This document shows, piece after piece, positions 1-8,954 of a DNA stretch of 64,000 nucleotides. The stretch lies in NCBI RefSeq assembly GCF_005877905.1, contig NZ_SWDV01000043.1, positions 1 through 64,000 of the forward strand, in the 5' to 3' direction. The stretch is from Pseudomonas nicosulfuronedens. Its GTDB lineage: Bacteria; Pseudomonadota; Gammaproteobacteria; Pseudomonadales; Pseudomonadaceae. The position numbers were made by a program, and so were the translations under genes. The notes under the pieces were generated by a model that saw only the letters and a program-made list of their open reading frames with translations, searched no databases and had not been told where the DNA came from. Position 1 is the first letter of the stretch; each line of letters opens with the position of its first letter.

Positions 1-690
1 GACCTGGTACGTCAGACACAGCAGTTGCTTCTGCGCGGTGAAATCGCTGCTGCAAAAGCGACGTTGCAGCAAGTCGCGAAGAATGATCAAGAGGCACCTT
101 CGGTCATTTTCGAGCAGGCATTGCTCGATGACGCGGAGGGCCGACATGAGCAGGCCCGCAAAAACTATGACCACCTGCAAGCCGGGCCGTTGGCAAATGC
201 TGCCGCAGTGCCTTCCGCAGTAAACCTCGTCGCCGTTGGCCAATTCAAACAAGCCGGCAAAGCCTTCAAGCAACTGAGCGCGAGCCAAGACTCATACGTC
301 GCCGGTTATGCCCAGCTTTGGCAGCTTTGGCTGGCCGCGCGGACACGTGAAGGCAGTTCGGCTGTCCATCGAGCAAAACTCGCCGAAACCGCATCGCGCA
401 TACGTGCCGCGTCGCCTCAGCAGGAGGCCATCGGCCGGCTATACGCCGGCGAGGGCAGCGTCGGCGCGGTCTTCACCGCCATTGACGGGATGAGCTTCAG
501 CGACCCCTTGCAGCGGCGCAATGCGCGCAGCGAGGCAGCGTTCTTCGCCGGTGGCTATCTGCAATACGTCCGTCGGGATTATCCCGCTGCGATGCGCCTG
601 TACCAGCAGGAGCTGTCGCAGCCTGGCGCCTCGATTGAGCGACCTCTGCTTGCTAAGGCGCTGGCCTCGCTGCCCGTCTCAACTCGCTAA
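1..690 (+). CDS. NlpI-like TPR protein (5' end outside window)
   Basis: The reading frame is open from the first base, so the N-terminus lies upstream; about 229 residues are visible. The sequence is helical and repeat-like. The block FxQLSxSQDSYVAGYAQLWQLW near the middle, and SEAAFFAGGYLQYVRRDYPAAMRLY near the end, follow the pattern of the C-terminal half of the periplasmic lipoprotein NlpI: a 'YA..W..L' helix, then a short-lived-intermediate region, then 'NFYLGKYYLSLGD..SA..LF'. That match is from memory, not a search. It ends 63 bp before the adhesin gene and is probably its first operon partner. A role in surface biogenesis or in proteolytic control of the adhesin is inference. The protein may instead be a generic TPR lipoprotein; the missing N-terminus would decide. 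Confidence 0.6.
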   Translation, partial: DLVRQTQQLLLRGEIAAAKATLQQVAKNDQEAPSVIFEQALLDDAEGRHEQARKNYDHLQAGPLANAAAVPSAVNLVAVGQFKQAGKAFKQLSASQDSYVAGYAQLWQLWLAARTREGSSAVHRAKLAETASRIRAASPQQEAIGRLYAGEGSVGAVFTAIDGMSFSDPLQRRNARSEAAFFAGGYLQYVRRDYPAAMRLYQQELSQPGASIERPLLAKALASLPVSTR

Positions 691-720
691 CTCCCCAGAT
701 TCCCTTTTCCCTAATGAAAT

Positions 721-744
721 CCGGCCCTCGTGGGTCGGGCGGAG
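721..744 (+). promoter_or_regulatory. Hairpin abutting the adhesin ribosome-binding site
   Basis: CCGGCCC and GGGTCGG (one G-U pair) can form a 7-bp stem over a TCGT loop at 721-738. GGAG, the likely Shine-Dalgarno of the adhesin, follows at 741-744, nine bases before the ATG at 754, and a T-run comes after it at 745-749. The structure could be a partial terminator between the TPR gene and the adhesin, or a translational control element. Confidence 0.45.
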
Positions 745-753
745 TTTTTCGCC

Positions 754-3700
754 ATGAACAAAGTCTATCGGTTGGTCTGGAACGCCACGCTCAACGCGTG
801 GGTGGCAGCAAGTGAAATCGCCAAGTCGCACCGCAAGGGTGGCGGCCTGGCGGGCCGAGTGGCCGCCGCTGTTACGGCAGTAGTGCTGGGGCTATCGGGA
901 GGAGAGGCCATGGCCTACACCGTGGACCCCAGTTCCGTGGTGAACCTGGGGGCTGTGGCAGACGATGGCGGAAACTCGAAGAATACCGCGTTGGGTAGTG
1001 GTGCCGTAGCGAATGCGGCCGGGGCCGGTGGAAGTACTGCTGTTGGCAGCGCTGCTAGCGCTACCGGACTCAACTCGACGGCAGTTGGTCAGAAGAGCTC
1101 CGCAGTAGGTGCGAGCTCGGTAGCGATCGGCGACTCTGCAGTCGTGAGCAATCAGTTGGGAGTCGCAATTGGCGCCTTGTCCAACGTCAGTGCCGACTAC
1201 GCAATTGCCATTGGCGACGCGGCTTCCGCGAGCTCGGCTTTCTCCATCGCGATGGGTTGGCATGCAATAACCGGCGCGAGTCTGATCTCTGGCAGCAGTG
1301 GCCAGGGTGCAATTGCGATTGGCGATAGCGCGAAGGCTGCAGGCGATGGTGCTGTCACGCTCGGCTACAACGCTTCCAGTGCAGACAGTGGCGCAGCTGC
1401 AGTGGGCTACGGTGCCAACGCTGGCGCAAGTTATTCGAGTGCATTCGGATCAACCGCGCAGGCAACCAATGGCGATGCTACAGCGCTTGGTGCAGGTGCC
1501 AACGCAACAGGGGCCGCTGCAACCGCCGTCGGTCGAATTGCCAAGGCCGGCGGTAACGCTTCGGTGGCAATTGGCTACGGACCGAGTGCTTCGGGGTATA
1601 CATCATTCGCGGGCGGTACGCAGAGCAATGCGTCAGGGGACTACTCCAACGCTTTGGGTTACCTTGCGCAAAGTACCGCTAGCGGCTCGATTGCAGTGGG
1701 TACCAAAGCCAATGCTGCCGGGACCAATTCAGTGGCACTCGGCCGTGTGGCTTCCGCTAGCGTGGATTCTGGCATAGCGCTGGGCGCATCCTCAGTCGCC
1801 AGCACAGCTTCGGGGGTAGCAGGGTACGTGCCCGTCGGTGCGAACGCAGCGCAGTCTGCAGCGATCAATTCGACAAAGAGCACCTATGGCTCTGCGTCGG
1901 TGGGCGACGCTGCCAGCAATGTATACCGCCAGATTAATGGTGTGGCTGCCGGTACGCAGAACAGCGACGCAGTCAACGTGGCCCAGCTGAAAGCTGTGCC
2001 GATAGCGCACTACTACAGCGTCAATGACAGCGGCACTGCGGGTAGCAACTACAACAACGATGGCGCCTCGGGAGTCAACGCGCTCGCGGCTGGCATCGGA
2101 GCGACGGCAACTGGTTCCAGTGGCCTTGCCATGGGCAACTCAGCAAAGTCCACCAACAACGACACCATTGCAATAGGGCACAACGCTGTAGCGTCGAGCG
2201 CGAACCCGGCGCATTCCGACATGGTCGCCATAGGCCTGAGTGCCAATGCCTCCAGCGATCATGCCCTGGCTATCGGTACCTCTGCATCCGCGACGAGCAA
2301 CAACACAACTGCAGTGGGCGTGTCCGCCCTGGCGAGTGGGCCTGCAGCTACGGCATTGGGGCATTCCAGTAGTGCCAGTGGCTCCTACAGCACGGCAATC
2401 GGCTCGGGTGCCAATGCGTCCAAGGGCAGCGCGGTCGCTATCGGCTACGGATCGAAAGGGGCCGGCGACAATTCCGCAGCGATTGGTTATCAGGCTGCAA
2501 CGTCGGCGACCAATGCCCTTGCCATTGGTAACAGCGCTAATGCGCAGACCGGGGCGACCAGTGGCATTGCCATTGGTAATGCGGCGATGGTTTCCGGTGG
2601 AGCCGTCAATGCGGTCGCCCTGGGTAGCGGAGCAACAACTTCCGCTGTTGATGGGGTCGCCCTTGGCGCGGGCTCGGTGGCCAGCACTGCTGCCGGTGTG
2701 TCGGGGTACGACCCGTCAACCAAATTGGCATCCAGCGATACCAGCGCTACCTGGAAAAGTACGCTTGGCGCAGTCAGCGTGGGCGACGCATCTAAAGGCA
2801 AAACTCGCCAGATCACCGGTGTTGCTGCCGGCCTGGTGGGCTCGGACGCTGTCAACGTGGCCCAGTTGATGGGCGCCACAGCCGATGCAGTGATGTACGA
2901 CGACAGCACTCATAACACCATTACCCTCGGCGGCGACACTTACGACAACAGCACCCACTCCGGCGGTACCTCCATCACCAACGTGGCCAACGGTGTGAAG
3001 GACAGCGATGCGGTCAACGTCTCGCAACTTAACGACCTGGCCAATACTCCGATCACCTTCATCGGCAATACCGGCTCAGTGGATAAGAAACTGGGCGAAG
3101 CGTTCGTTATTCAGGGCGCTGCCACTACTGCAGGTTCTTACTCGGGTGCCAACCTGAAGACCGAAGTGGATGCCAACGGCAACCTGCAACTGCAGATAGC
3201 CGACAACGCTGTTTTCGACTCGGTGACCACCGGCAATACCACCATCAGCAACGACGGTCTGACCATCGTCGGTGGCCCGAGCGTGACCACCGTTGGAGTC
3301 GACGCCGGCGGCCTGAAGATCACCAACGTGGCGCCAGGAGATGTCAACGCCGGATCCACTGACGCGATCAATGGCTCTCAGTTGAATGCGACCAACCAAC
3401 AGGTGGATCAGAACACCACCGACATCAGCAACGTCACCACCAACATCAACAACGGCACAATTGGTCCGGTGCAGCGCACGGGCACGGACCAGCTTTCGCT
3501 GATTGCGGCCGGTGGCGATGCCTCGGCACCGGGCGTCGCGCAGGTGTTGAACAACGTGGCGGACGGGGCAATCAACTCGGTCTCCACCGACGCGATCAAT
3601 GGCTCGCAACTGTATGACTTGGCCAGCTCCACGGCCAACGCGTTGGGCGGTGGTTCTGCGGTCAACGCGGATGGTTCGATCTCGGCTCCGACCTACTTCG

Positions 3701-6507
3701 TGGATGGCACGACCATAAATAATGTCGGTGACGCGATCACCAACATTGATGGTCGTGTAACGCAGAACACCATCAACATCACCGCTCTGCAGCAGGATGC
3801 GCTGCAGTGGAACGGCAGCCTGGGAGCCTACGACGCCAGCCATGGCACCGCTGATCCGCAGAAGATCACCAACGTTGCCGCGGGCGAGCTGAGTGACACC
3901 AGTACCGACGCGGTAAATGGCTCGCAGCTGTACGCGACCAACCAGCAGGTGAACCAGAACACCACGGATATAAGCAACGTCACCAACAGCATCAACAACA
4001 TCAACAATGGGGTGGCCGGCCCGGTGCAGCGCACGGGTACGGACCAGCTTTCGCTGATTGCGGCCGGTGGCGATGCCTACGCGCCGGGTGCCGCTCAAGT
4101 GCTGACCAACGTGGCGGCGGGTGCGATCACTGACACCTCCACGGATGCGATCAATGGTTCGCAGCTGTTCGCGACCAATCAGCAGGTGGACGCCAATACC
4201 ACGAACATCTCCAACCTCGATGGTCGTGTGACCAACGTGGAAGGTGACGTCACTACGTTGCAAGGCGATGTGACCAACCTGGGTGATCATGTCGAGAACA
4301 TCTACAACACCGGCACCAAGTACTTCCACGCCAACTCCACGGGTACCGATTCGATGGCCTCGGGTGTGGATTCAGTGGCCATTGGCATGGGCGCGATTGC
4401 CAGCCACGACGGCAGCATCGCTCTGGGCGCCGGTTCCATTGCGGACGGCAGCACCCTGGATAGCGAAGCCTACCTGGTGGGAGGCAAGGCGAGCGGCGAG
4501 GTCAACATCGGCGAGCGGCGTATCACCGGCCTCTCGGCGGGGGCGGAAGACGCCGATGCTGTCAACGTGGCCCAGTTGAAAGCCATCACTTCCAGTTCGG
4601 TGGCCGATGCGGTGATGTACGACAACAGCACCCACAACAGCATCACCCTGGGTGGCGACAGCTATGACAACAGCACGCACATCGGTGGCACCACCATCAC
4701 CAACCTGGCCAATGGGATGAACGACAGCGACGCGGTGAATGTGTCTCAGCTCAACGAGACCAATACCCAGGTCGCCAACATCGATAACCGCGTGACCAAT
4801 GTGGAGGGTGATGTCACCACGCTGCAAGGCGATGTGACCAACCTCGGTGACCACGTCGAGAACATCTACAACACCGGCACCAAATACTTCCACGCCAACT
4901 CCACCGGCACCGACTCAGTGGCCTCGGGAGTGGACTCGGTAGCCATCGGAATGGGAGCGGTTGCCAGCCATGACGGCAGCATCGCGCTGGGGGCGGGCTC
5001 CGTTGCCGACGGCAGCACCCTTGGGAACCAGGCCTACCTGGTGGGCGGTACCGCTACTGGCGAAGTCAACGTCGGCGGGCGTCGTGTGACCGGTCTGTCG
5101 GCCGGTGCAGAGGATACCGATGCGGTCAACGTTGCCCAGCTCAAACAGGTCTCCGGGGCGGCCACCGAGGGGGCGGTCAAGTACGACCTGAATGGCGATG
5201 GCACCATCAACTACAACAGCGTGACGATGGGTGGCAGCACCTACAACAGCGTGACCAGAACCGGCGGCACCAAGATCACCAACGTGGCGCGCGGCGTTGA
5301 TGACAGCGACGCGGTGAACATGTCCCAGCTTAACGAGACCAACGCTCAGGTCACCAATATCGACGGTCGCGTCACCACCATCGAGGGCAGCATCACCAAC
5401 ATCAACAATGGCGGCGGCATCAAGTACTTCCACGCCAACTCGGCCAAGGCCGACTCGGTTGCCAGTGGTGCCGATTCCATCGCCATCGGTCCGAATGCCC
5501 AAGCCAGTGGCAAGGGTTCCATCGCCATGGGTGACGGTGCCAGTGCCACGGCGGATGGCAGCGTGGCCATGGGGCAGGGCGCCAGCGACAACGGCCGCGG
5601 TGCGGAAAGCTACACCGGCAAGTACTCCAACGCGGCCAACGCCAGCGTCGGTACCGTCTCCGTGGGCAACGCTGCTACAGGTGAAACCCGCACTATCAGC
5701 AACGTCGCCGATGGCAAGGAGGCCACTGACGCCGTCAATCTGCGTCAGCTCGACGGCGCCGTGGCGGAGTCCAAGCAATACACCGACGACTCCATCCACA
5801 ACGTCAACACCGAGATCGCCAATGTCACCACTAATGTCAGCAACCTCGACAACCGGGTGACCAAGGTCGAAGGCGATGTGACCAACGTGCAGAACGGCAC
5901 CGACGGCATGTTCCAGGTGAACAACACCAGCCGGCTGCCCAAGCCGAAGGCAACCGGCAGCGATTCGGTCGCCGGGGGCGCAGGCGCCGAAGCGGTGGCT
6001 GACAACAGTACCGCCATTGGCTCCAACGCCAAGGCCAAGGGACGCAACTCGGTTGCCATCGGCGCCAATTCGGTGGCCCAGCGCGACAACAGCGTTTCGG
6101 TGGGCAGCGTCGGTGCGGAACGGCAGATCACCAACGTGGCTGCCGGCAGCGCCGATACCGATGCGGTGAACGTTGCCCAGTTGAACAAAAGTGTCGGTGA
6201 CATCACCAGCAACACCAACGCTTACACCGACTCGGTGGCACGGGGCCTGCGCAAGGATATCGACGAGCTGGACAACGACCTCAGCGCCGGCATCGCCGGA
6301 GCCATGGCCATGGCCAGCCTGCCGCAACCCTACAGCCCGGGGGCCAGCATGGCGGCGGCCGGCGCAGGTACCTATCGGGGCCAAGGTGCGGTGGCGGTGG
6401 GTGTCTCGCGCATTTCCGACAATGGCAAGTGGGTGACCAAGCTGCAAGGCAGCACCACCACCCAGGGCGATGTCGGGGTATCGGTCGGCGTCGGTTACCA
6501 ATGGTGA
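754..6507 (+). CDS. Trimeric autotransporter adhesin (YadA/Hia type)
   Basis: This is a giant surface adhesin of 1,917 residues (type Vc secretion). I start it at ATG 754, because translation from there opens with the extended signal peptide MNKVYRLVWNATLNAWVAASE; a GTG at 730 would only add residues ahead of it. Cleavage is likely after the GGEAMA region. Two head regions (about residues 60-370 and 430-680) are built of YadA-like repeats of the form 'xAxAIGxxAxA'. They are followed by many neck motifs (DAVNVAQL, DAINGSQL) and coiled-coil stalk segments (TNVEGDVTTLQGDV). The last 90 residues form the YadA anchor and end in the typical aromatic residue (VGVGYQW). Large in-frame internal duplications are annotated separately. 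The gene likely works with the TPR and BamE-like genes on either side. The substrate bound is unknown. Confidence 0.96.
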   Translation: MNKVYRLVWNATLNAWVAASEIAKSHRKGGGLAGRVAAAVTAVVLGLSGGEAMAYTVDPSSVVNLGAVADDGGNSKNTALGSGAVANAAGAGGSTAVGSAASATGLNSTAVGQKSSAVGASSVAIGDSAVVSNQLGVAIGALSNVSADYAIAIGDAASASSAFSIAMGWHAITGASLISGSSGQGAIAIGDSAKAAGDGAVTLGYNASSADSGAAAVGYGANAGASYSSAFGSTAQATNGDATALGAGANATGAAATAVGRIAKAGGNASVAIGYGPSASGYTSFAGGTQSNASGDYSNALGYLAQSTASGSIAVGTKANAAGTNSVALGRVASASVDSGIALGASSVASTASGVAGYVPVGANAAQSAAINSTKSTYGSASVGDAASNVYRQINGVAAGTQNSDAVNVAQLKAVPIAHYYSVNDSGTAGSNYNNDGASGVNALAAGIGATATGSSGLAMGNSAKSTNNDTIAIGHNAVASSANPAHSDMVAIGLSANASSDHALAIGTSASATSNNTTAVGVSALASGPAATALGHSSSASGSYSTAIGSGANASKGSAVAIGYGSKGAGDNSAAIGYQAATSATNALAIGNSANAQTGATSGIAIGNAAMVSGGAVNAVALGSGATTSAVDGVALGAGSVASTAAGVSGYDPSTKLASSDTSATWKSTLGAVSVGDASKGKTRQITGVAAGLVGSDAVNVAQLMGATADAVMYDDSTHNTITLGGDTYDNSTHSGGTSITNVANGVKDSDAVNVSQLNDLANTPITFIGNTGSVDKKLGEAFVIQGAATTAGSYSGANLKTEVDANGNLQLQIADNAVFDSVTTGNTTISNDGLTIVGGPSVTTVGVDAGGLKITNVAPGDVNAGSTDAINGSQLNATNQQVDQNTTDISNVTTNINNGTIGPVQRTGTDQLSLIAAGGDASAPGVAQVLNNVADGAINSVSTDAINGSQLYDLASSTANALGGGSAVNADGSISAPTYFVDGTTINNVGDAITNIDGRVTQNTINITALQQDALQWNGSLGAYDASHGTADPQKITNVAAGELSDTSTDAVNGSQLYATNQQVNQNTTDISNVTNSINNINNGVAGPVQRTGTDQLSLIAAGGDAYAPGAAQVLTNVAAGAITDTSTDAINGSQLFATNQQVDANTTNISNLDGRVTNVEGDVTTLQGDVTNLGDHVENIYNTGTKYFHANSTGTDSMASGVDSVAIGMGAIASHDGSIALGAGSIADGSTLDSEAYLVGGKASGEVNIGERRITGLSAGAEDADAVNVAQLKAITSSSVADAVMYDNSTHNSITLGGDSYDNSTHIGGTTITNLANGMNDSDAVNVSQLNETNTQVANIDNRVTNVEGDVTTLQGDVTNLGDHVENIYNTGTKYFHANSTGTDSVASGVDSVAIGMGAVASHDGSIALGAGSVADGSTLGNQAYLVGGTATGEVNVGGRRVTGLSAGAEDTDAVNVAQLKQVSGAATEGAVKYDLNGDGTINYNSVTMGGSTYNSVTRTGGTKITNVARGVDDSDAVNMSQLNETNAQVTNIDGRVTTIEGSITNINNGGGIKYFHANSAKADSVASGADSIAIGPNAQASGKGSIAMGDGASATADGSVAMGQGASDNGRGAESYTGKYSNAANASVGTVSVGNAATGETRTISNVADGKEATDAVNLRQLDGAVAESKQYTDDSIHNVNTEIANVTTNVSNLDNRVTKVEGDVTNVQNGTDGMFQVNNTSRLPKPKATGSDSVAGGAGAEAVADNSTAIGSNAKAKGRNSVAIGANSVAQRDNSVSVGSVGAERQITNVAAGSADTDAVNVAQLNKSVGDITSNTNAYTDSVARGLRKDIDELDNDLSAGIAGAMAMASLPQPYSPGASMAAAGAGTYRGQGAVAVGVSRISDNGKWVTKLQGSTTTQGDVGVSVGVGYQW
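4225..4581 (+). repeat. Adhesin internal direct repeat, copy 1
   Basis: This 357-bp in-frame unit runs from the stalk (VTNVEGDVTTLQGD) through a short head (KYFHANSTGTDS) to a neck (DAVNVAQLK). It recurs 564 bp downstream at 4789-5145 with only scattered, mostly third-position, differences. A third, shorter relative of the KYFHANS head begins near 5425. Another repeated block, GPVQRTGTDQLSLIAAGGDA, occurs near 3463 and again near 4018. Confidence 0.85.
4789..5145 (+). repeat. Adhesin internal direct repeat, copy 2
   Basis: This is the second copy of the 357-bp stalk-head-neck unit. It stays in register with copy 1 at a constant offset of 564 bp from first to last base. Such repeats allow the adhesin to lengthen or shorten by recombination without a frameshift. 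Confidence 0.85.
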
Positions 6508-6521
6508 GTTTTCACTTCCAA

Positions 6522-6539
6522 GCCCGGCTTCGGCCGGGC
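6522..6539 (+). terminator. Hairpin between adhesin and lipoprotein genes
   Basis: GCCCGGC-TTCG-GCCGGGC is a perfect 7-bp stem with a stable UUCG tetraloop. It starts 15 bases after the adhesin stop. No T-run follows, so it more likely adjusts mRNA stability or partially attenuates the next gene than terminates fully. Confidence 0.55.
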
Positions 6540-6557
6540 CTGCCTCAGGAAATCAAC

Positions 6558-6998
6558 ATGAATACTTTCAATGCCACCGCCGTACGCACCCTGGTCATGA
6601 CTTGCGCCGGCCTGCTAATCGGCGCCTGCGGCTCCTTCAGTCAGGTAGACGATCAGGGCCACAGCGCCGCGCCCAGGTTCCCATCTGTCAGCGAGTCCTA
6701 CCGCCCACAAGGCAGCTACGCGGATCTTGAAAATCTGTCGAAGATCCAGCCGGGCATGAGCAAGGGGCAACTTTACGAGTTGCTCGGTGCGCCGCATTTC
6801 AGAGAAGGACTGCTCGGTGTTCGCGAGTGGGACTACATCTTCCGCTTCCGACGTTCCGGCCTGGCTGACCAGGTATGCCAATACAAGGTGCTGTTCGACA
6901 AGGAGATGCAGGCGCAGAGCTTCCTGTTCTCGCCGGCCGATTGTCTTGATCAGCTGAAACCGGTCGTCGGGTCTGTGGCGCCACACTCAGATCGATAG
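6558..6998 (+). CDS. SmpA/OmlA (BamE-like) lipoprotein, adhesin partner
   Basis: The protein has 146 residues. The start at ATG 6558 is preceded by AGGA and begins a lipoprotein signal (TCAGLLIGAC, lipobox ending at the Cys). A BamE/SmpA-type segment follows, with the hallmark 'IQPGMSKGQLYELLGAPHFREG' and a WDYIFRFR strand. BamE helps assemble outer-membrane barrels. In other bacteria SmpA-domain proteins sit next to trimeric autotransporters: TpgA in Acinetobacter carries this domain plus an OmpA domain. Here the OmpA part is absent. The gene lies 50 bp downstream of the adhesin and is probably co-transcribed. It likely aids folding or anchoring of that one adhesin (inference). It is much less likely to be the housekeeping BamE, because of its location and sequence. 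Confidence 0.82.
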   Translation: MNTFNATAVRTLVMTCAGLLIGACGSFSQVDDQGHSAAPRFPSVSESYRPQGSYADLENLSKIQPGMSKGQLYELLGAPHFREGLLGVREWDYIFRFRRSGLADQVCQYKVLFDKEMQAQSFLFSPADCLDQLKPVVGSVAPHSDR

Positions 6999-7313
6999 CG
7001 CGAAGACTTCAGCCGTGCTTCTCAAGGCGTGCTCTATCCAGAGTACCGATGGCCGTACACCGACAACGAGTACGGCCAATGGTCCCGTAAGCCTCTCAGG
7101 TGTCTATCGGCAGTATTAATCGTCATTCAGAGTCCAGTTGCTGGGTACCACTCAATATCTGCTTCTGACTGATGGCTGCCGCTGAACGGCGACAGCCATC
7201 ACACCAAACCTGTGAGAGGTAGCGGAAGGCCGCCGTGGCTTGGGTATTTTTGAGAGCCTGGCTCCCACTAGCATTGGCGGTGTATCGCTGCTGGAGTGGC
7301 TTCCTATGTCGAT
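6999..7313. other. Intergenic region with two hairpins, no gene seen
   Basis: This 315-bp gap lies between convergent genes (lipoprotein + and sulfatase -). It contains a perfect 9-bp inverted repeat, TGGCCGTAC/GTACGGCCA, at 7050-7078 (11-base loop). A second stem is GATGGCTG/CAGCCATC with an inner GCCG/CGGC at 7171-7200. Neither has a clear T-run. They may end transcription from either side. No open frame here looks coding. Confidence 0.6.
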
Positions 7314-8912
7314 TCATGGGGCCTTCTTCTGTGCCTGCAACGTCTCCTGAACCAGATTAGAGCGATCGAACGATCGGGGAGATTGCACGGGTGGATAGTC
7401 AATCAGCGTCTTCAGGTGCGCGCTGACCAGTTCGCCCATCGGGCCAGCGATCCAGGAGGACTTCTGGATCAGGTGGCCATAGGAGTCCTTGCTGTCGTAG
7501 CTCTCGAAGGGGTCGCTGCGCAGGTTGAACATCAGCGGAGCGAAACGCGGCAACACCGGGGCGTAGTAATCCTCCTTGGTGGAGAAGTGCAGCTTCCACG
7601 GCCCCATCCTCACCGCGGTCAGCTTGCCTTCGATGTAGTAGAGGATGCTGGTGCGCTTGCTGTCCGGCGACTTGCCGGTCCAGTAGTCGAGGTTGTCGAT
7701 GCCATCGATGTACTGTTTTTTCTCGGTCTTCATTCGTTCAACCACATCGGGCACGCCGGCGATACTGGCAAAGGTGGTGAACATGTCCTGGTGTGCCTGG
7801 ATGCCATGGAGGATCTGCCCTGGCTTCACCACACCTGGCCAGCGCAGCATGGAAGGCACACGGACGCCGCCCTCGTAGGTGGTCATCTTCTCGCCGCGGA
7901 ACGGTGTGGTCGCGCCATCCGGCCAGGACGAGTGCTCGGGGCCATTGTCGGTGGAATACCAGACAACAGTGCTGTCCTCCAGGCCGTTTGCCTTGAGGAA
8001 GTCGAGTACCTGGCCGATGTCGTGATCATGCTGAAGCATGCCGCTGCCCTGGGCATCCTCTTCGTGAGTGTACTTGGCCGCAGCGTGGCGCCATTGCTCG
8101 TTGAGATGCGTATAGAGGTGCATACGGCTGGTGTTGAGCCAGACGAAGAATGGCTTGTCGTCCTTCTGCGCCTTGCGCATGAACTCGATTGCCCGAGGAA
8201 TCACCTCGCCGCCGTCGAAATCTTCCATGCGTGCCATGGTCAGCGGTCCAGTGTCCTCGATGGTCTGTTTGCCAACACGACCGAATCGCGGGTCTACCGT
8301 CGGATCGTCCTTGTCGCTGGCAAAGGTGTGGAGAACGCCACGGGTCTGGAACTTCTTCGCGAAGGCTTCCGGTCCGCCGGGATAAGTGCTGGCGAAGTTC
8401 TGGTAGTCGACATACTCGCGCTGCTCCTCGGTATTGAGGTGGTACAGGTTGCCGTAGAACTCGTCGAAGCCATGCACCGTGGGTAGGTTGGGGTTGTTGT
8501 CGCCCAGGTGGTTCTTGCCGAACTGGCCAGTGCGATAGCCGACCTGTTTCAGGACTTCCGCAAGGCTCGGCGAGGCCGCCTGCAGGCCGAGCTTGTCGCC
8601 CGGTTGCCCCACGGTGGTCATGCCGGAGCGGATGGGGTACTGCCCGGTAATGAAGGCCGCGCGGCCGGCAGTACAGGAAGGCTGCCCGTAATGGTCGGTG
8701 AAACGGATGCCGGCCATGCCGATGCTGTCGATGTTCGGCGTGGTATAGCCCATGGTGCCCATGCCGTAGGCGCTCACGTTCTGCCAGCCGATGTCGTCGC
8801 CCCAGATCACCAGGATGTTGGGCTTGGCCGGCCCGGCCTGGGCCAGGGAACTCGCCAGTAGAGTTGCGCAGACGCTCAGTAGGGTAATCAGCCACTTGAT
8901 GGGATGAATCAT
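7314..8912 (-). CDS. Secreted arylsulfatase with CxAxR formylglycine motif
   Basis: This is a 532-residue sulfatase that hydrolyses sulfate esters, probably in the periplasm. A signal peptide (residues 1-26, ending SLAQA) is followed by the metal-binding start of the alkaline-phosphatase fold ([12 protein letters not shown]). The modification motif is C80-T-A-G-R84 in [16 protein letters not shown]. The Cys should be converted to formylglycine; the usual Pro of CxPxR is Ala here, a variant also known in active sulfatases. [11 protein letters not shown] supplies further metal ligands. It is the last gene of a co-directional operon (LacI, MFS, HisD-like, thioesterase, SDR) and starts 42 bp after the SDR. 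Its substrate probably becomes an alcohol that the operon's dehydrogenases use (inference). No formylglycine-generating enzyme is visible in the window. Confidence 0.93.
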   Translation of the reverse strand: MIHPIKWLITLLSVCATLLASSLAQAGPAKPNILVIWGDDIGWQNVSAYGMGTMGYTTPNIDSIGMAGIRFTDHYGQPSCTAGRAAFITGQYPIRSGMTTVGQPGDKLGLQAASPSLAEVLKQVGYRTGQFGKNHLGDNNPNLPTVHGFDEFYGNLYHLNTEEQREYVDYQNFASTYPGGPEAFAKKFQTRGVLHTFASDKDDPTVDPRFGRVGKQTIEDTGPLTMARMEDFDGGEVIPRAIEFMRKAQKDDKPFFVWLNTSRMHLYTHLNEQWRHAAAKYTHEEDAQGSGMLQHDHDIGQVLDFLKANGLEDSTVVWYSTDNGPEHSSWPDGATTPFRGEKMTTYEGGVRVPSMLRWPGVVKPGQILHGIQAHQDMFTTFASIAGVPDVVERMKTEKKQYIDGIDNLDYWTGKSPDSKRTSILYYIEGKLTAVRMGPWKLHFSTKEDYYAPVLPRFAPLMFNLRSDPFESYDSKDSYGHLIQKSSWIAGPMGELVSAHLKTLIDYPPVQSPRSFDRSNLVQETLQAQKKAP

Positions 8913-8954
8913 GATCAGCCTCGTTATTGTTCTGGAGTTGAATGGAACGATGTT

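Noticed and set aside
4915-6501. 528-codon minus-strand frame opposite the adhesin
   Set aside because: Its repetitive Gly/Val/His/Asp composition simply mirrors the adhesin repeats; no start signal or recognisable domain.
7296-8486. 396-codon plus-strand frame opposite arylsulfatase 1
   Set aside because: It is antisense to a gene with signal peptide and sulfatase motifs. It has no motif of its own.
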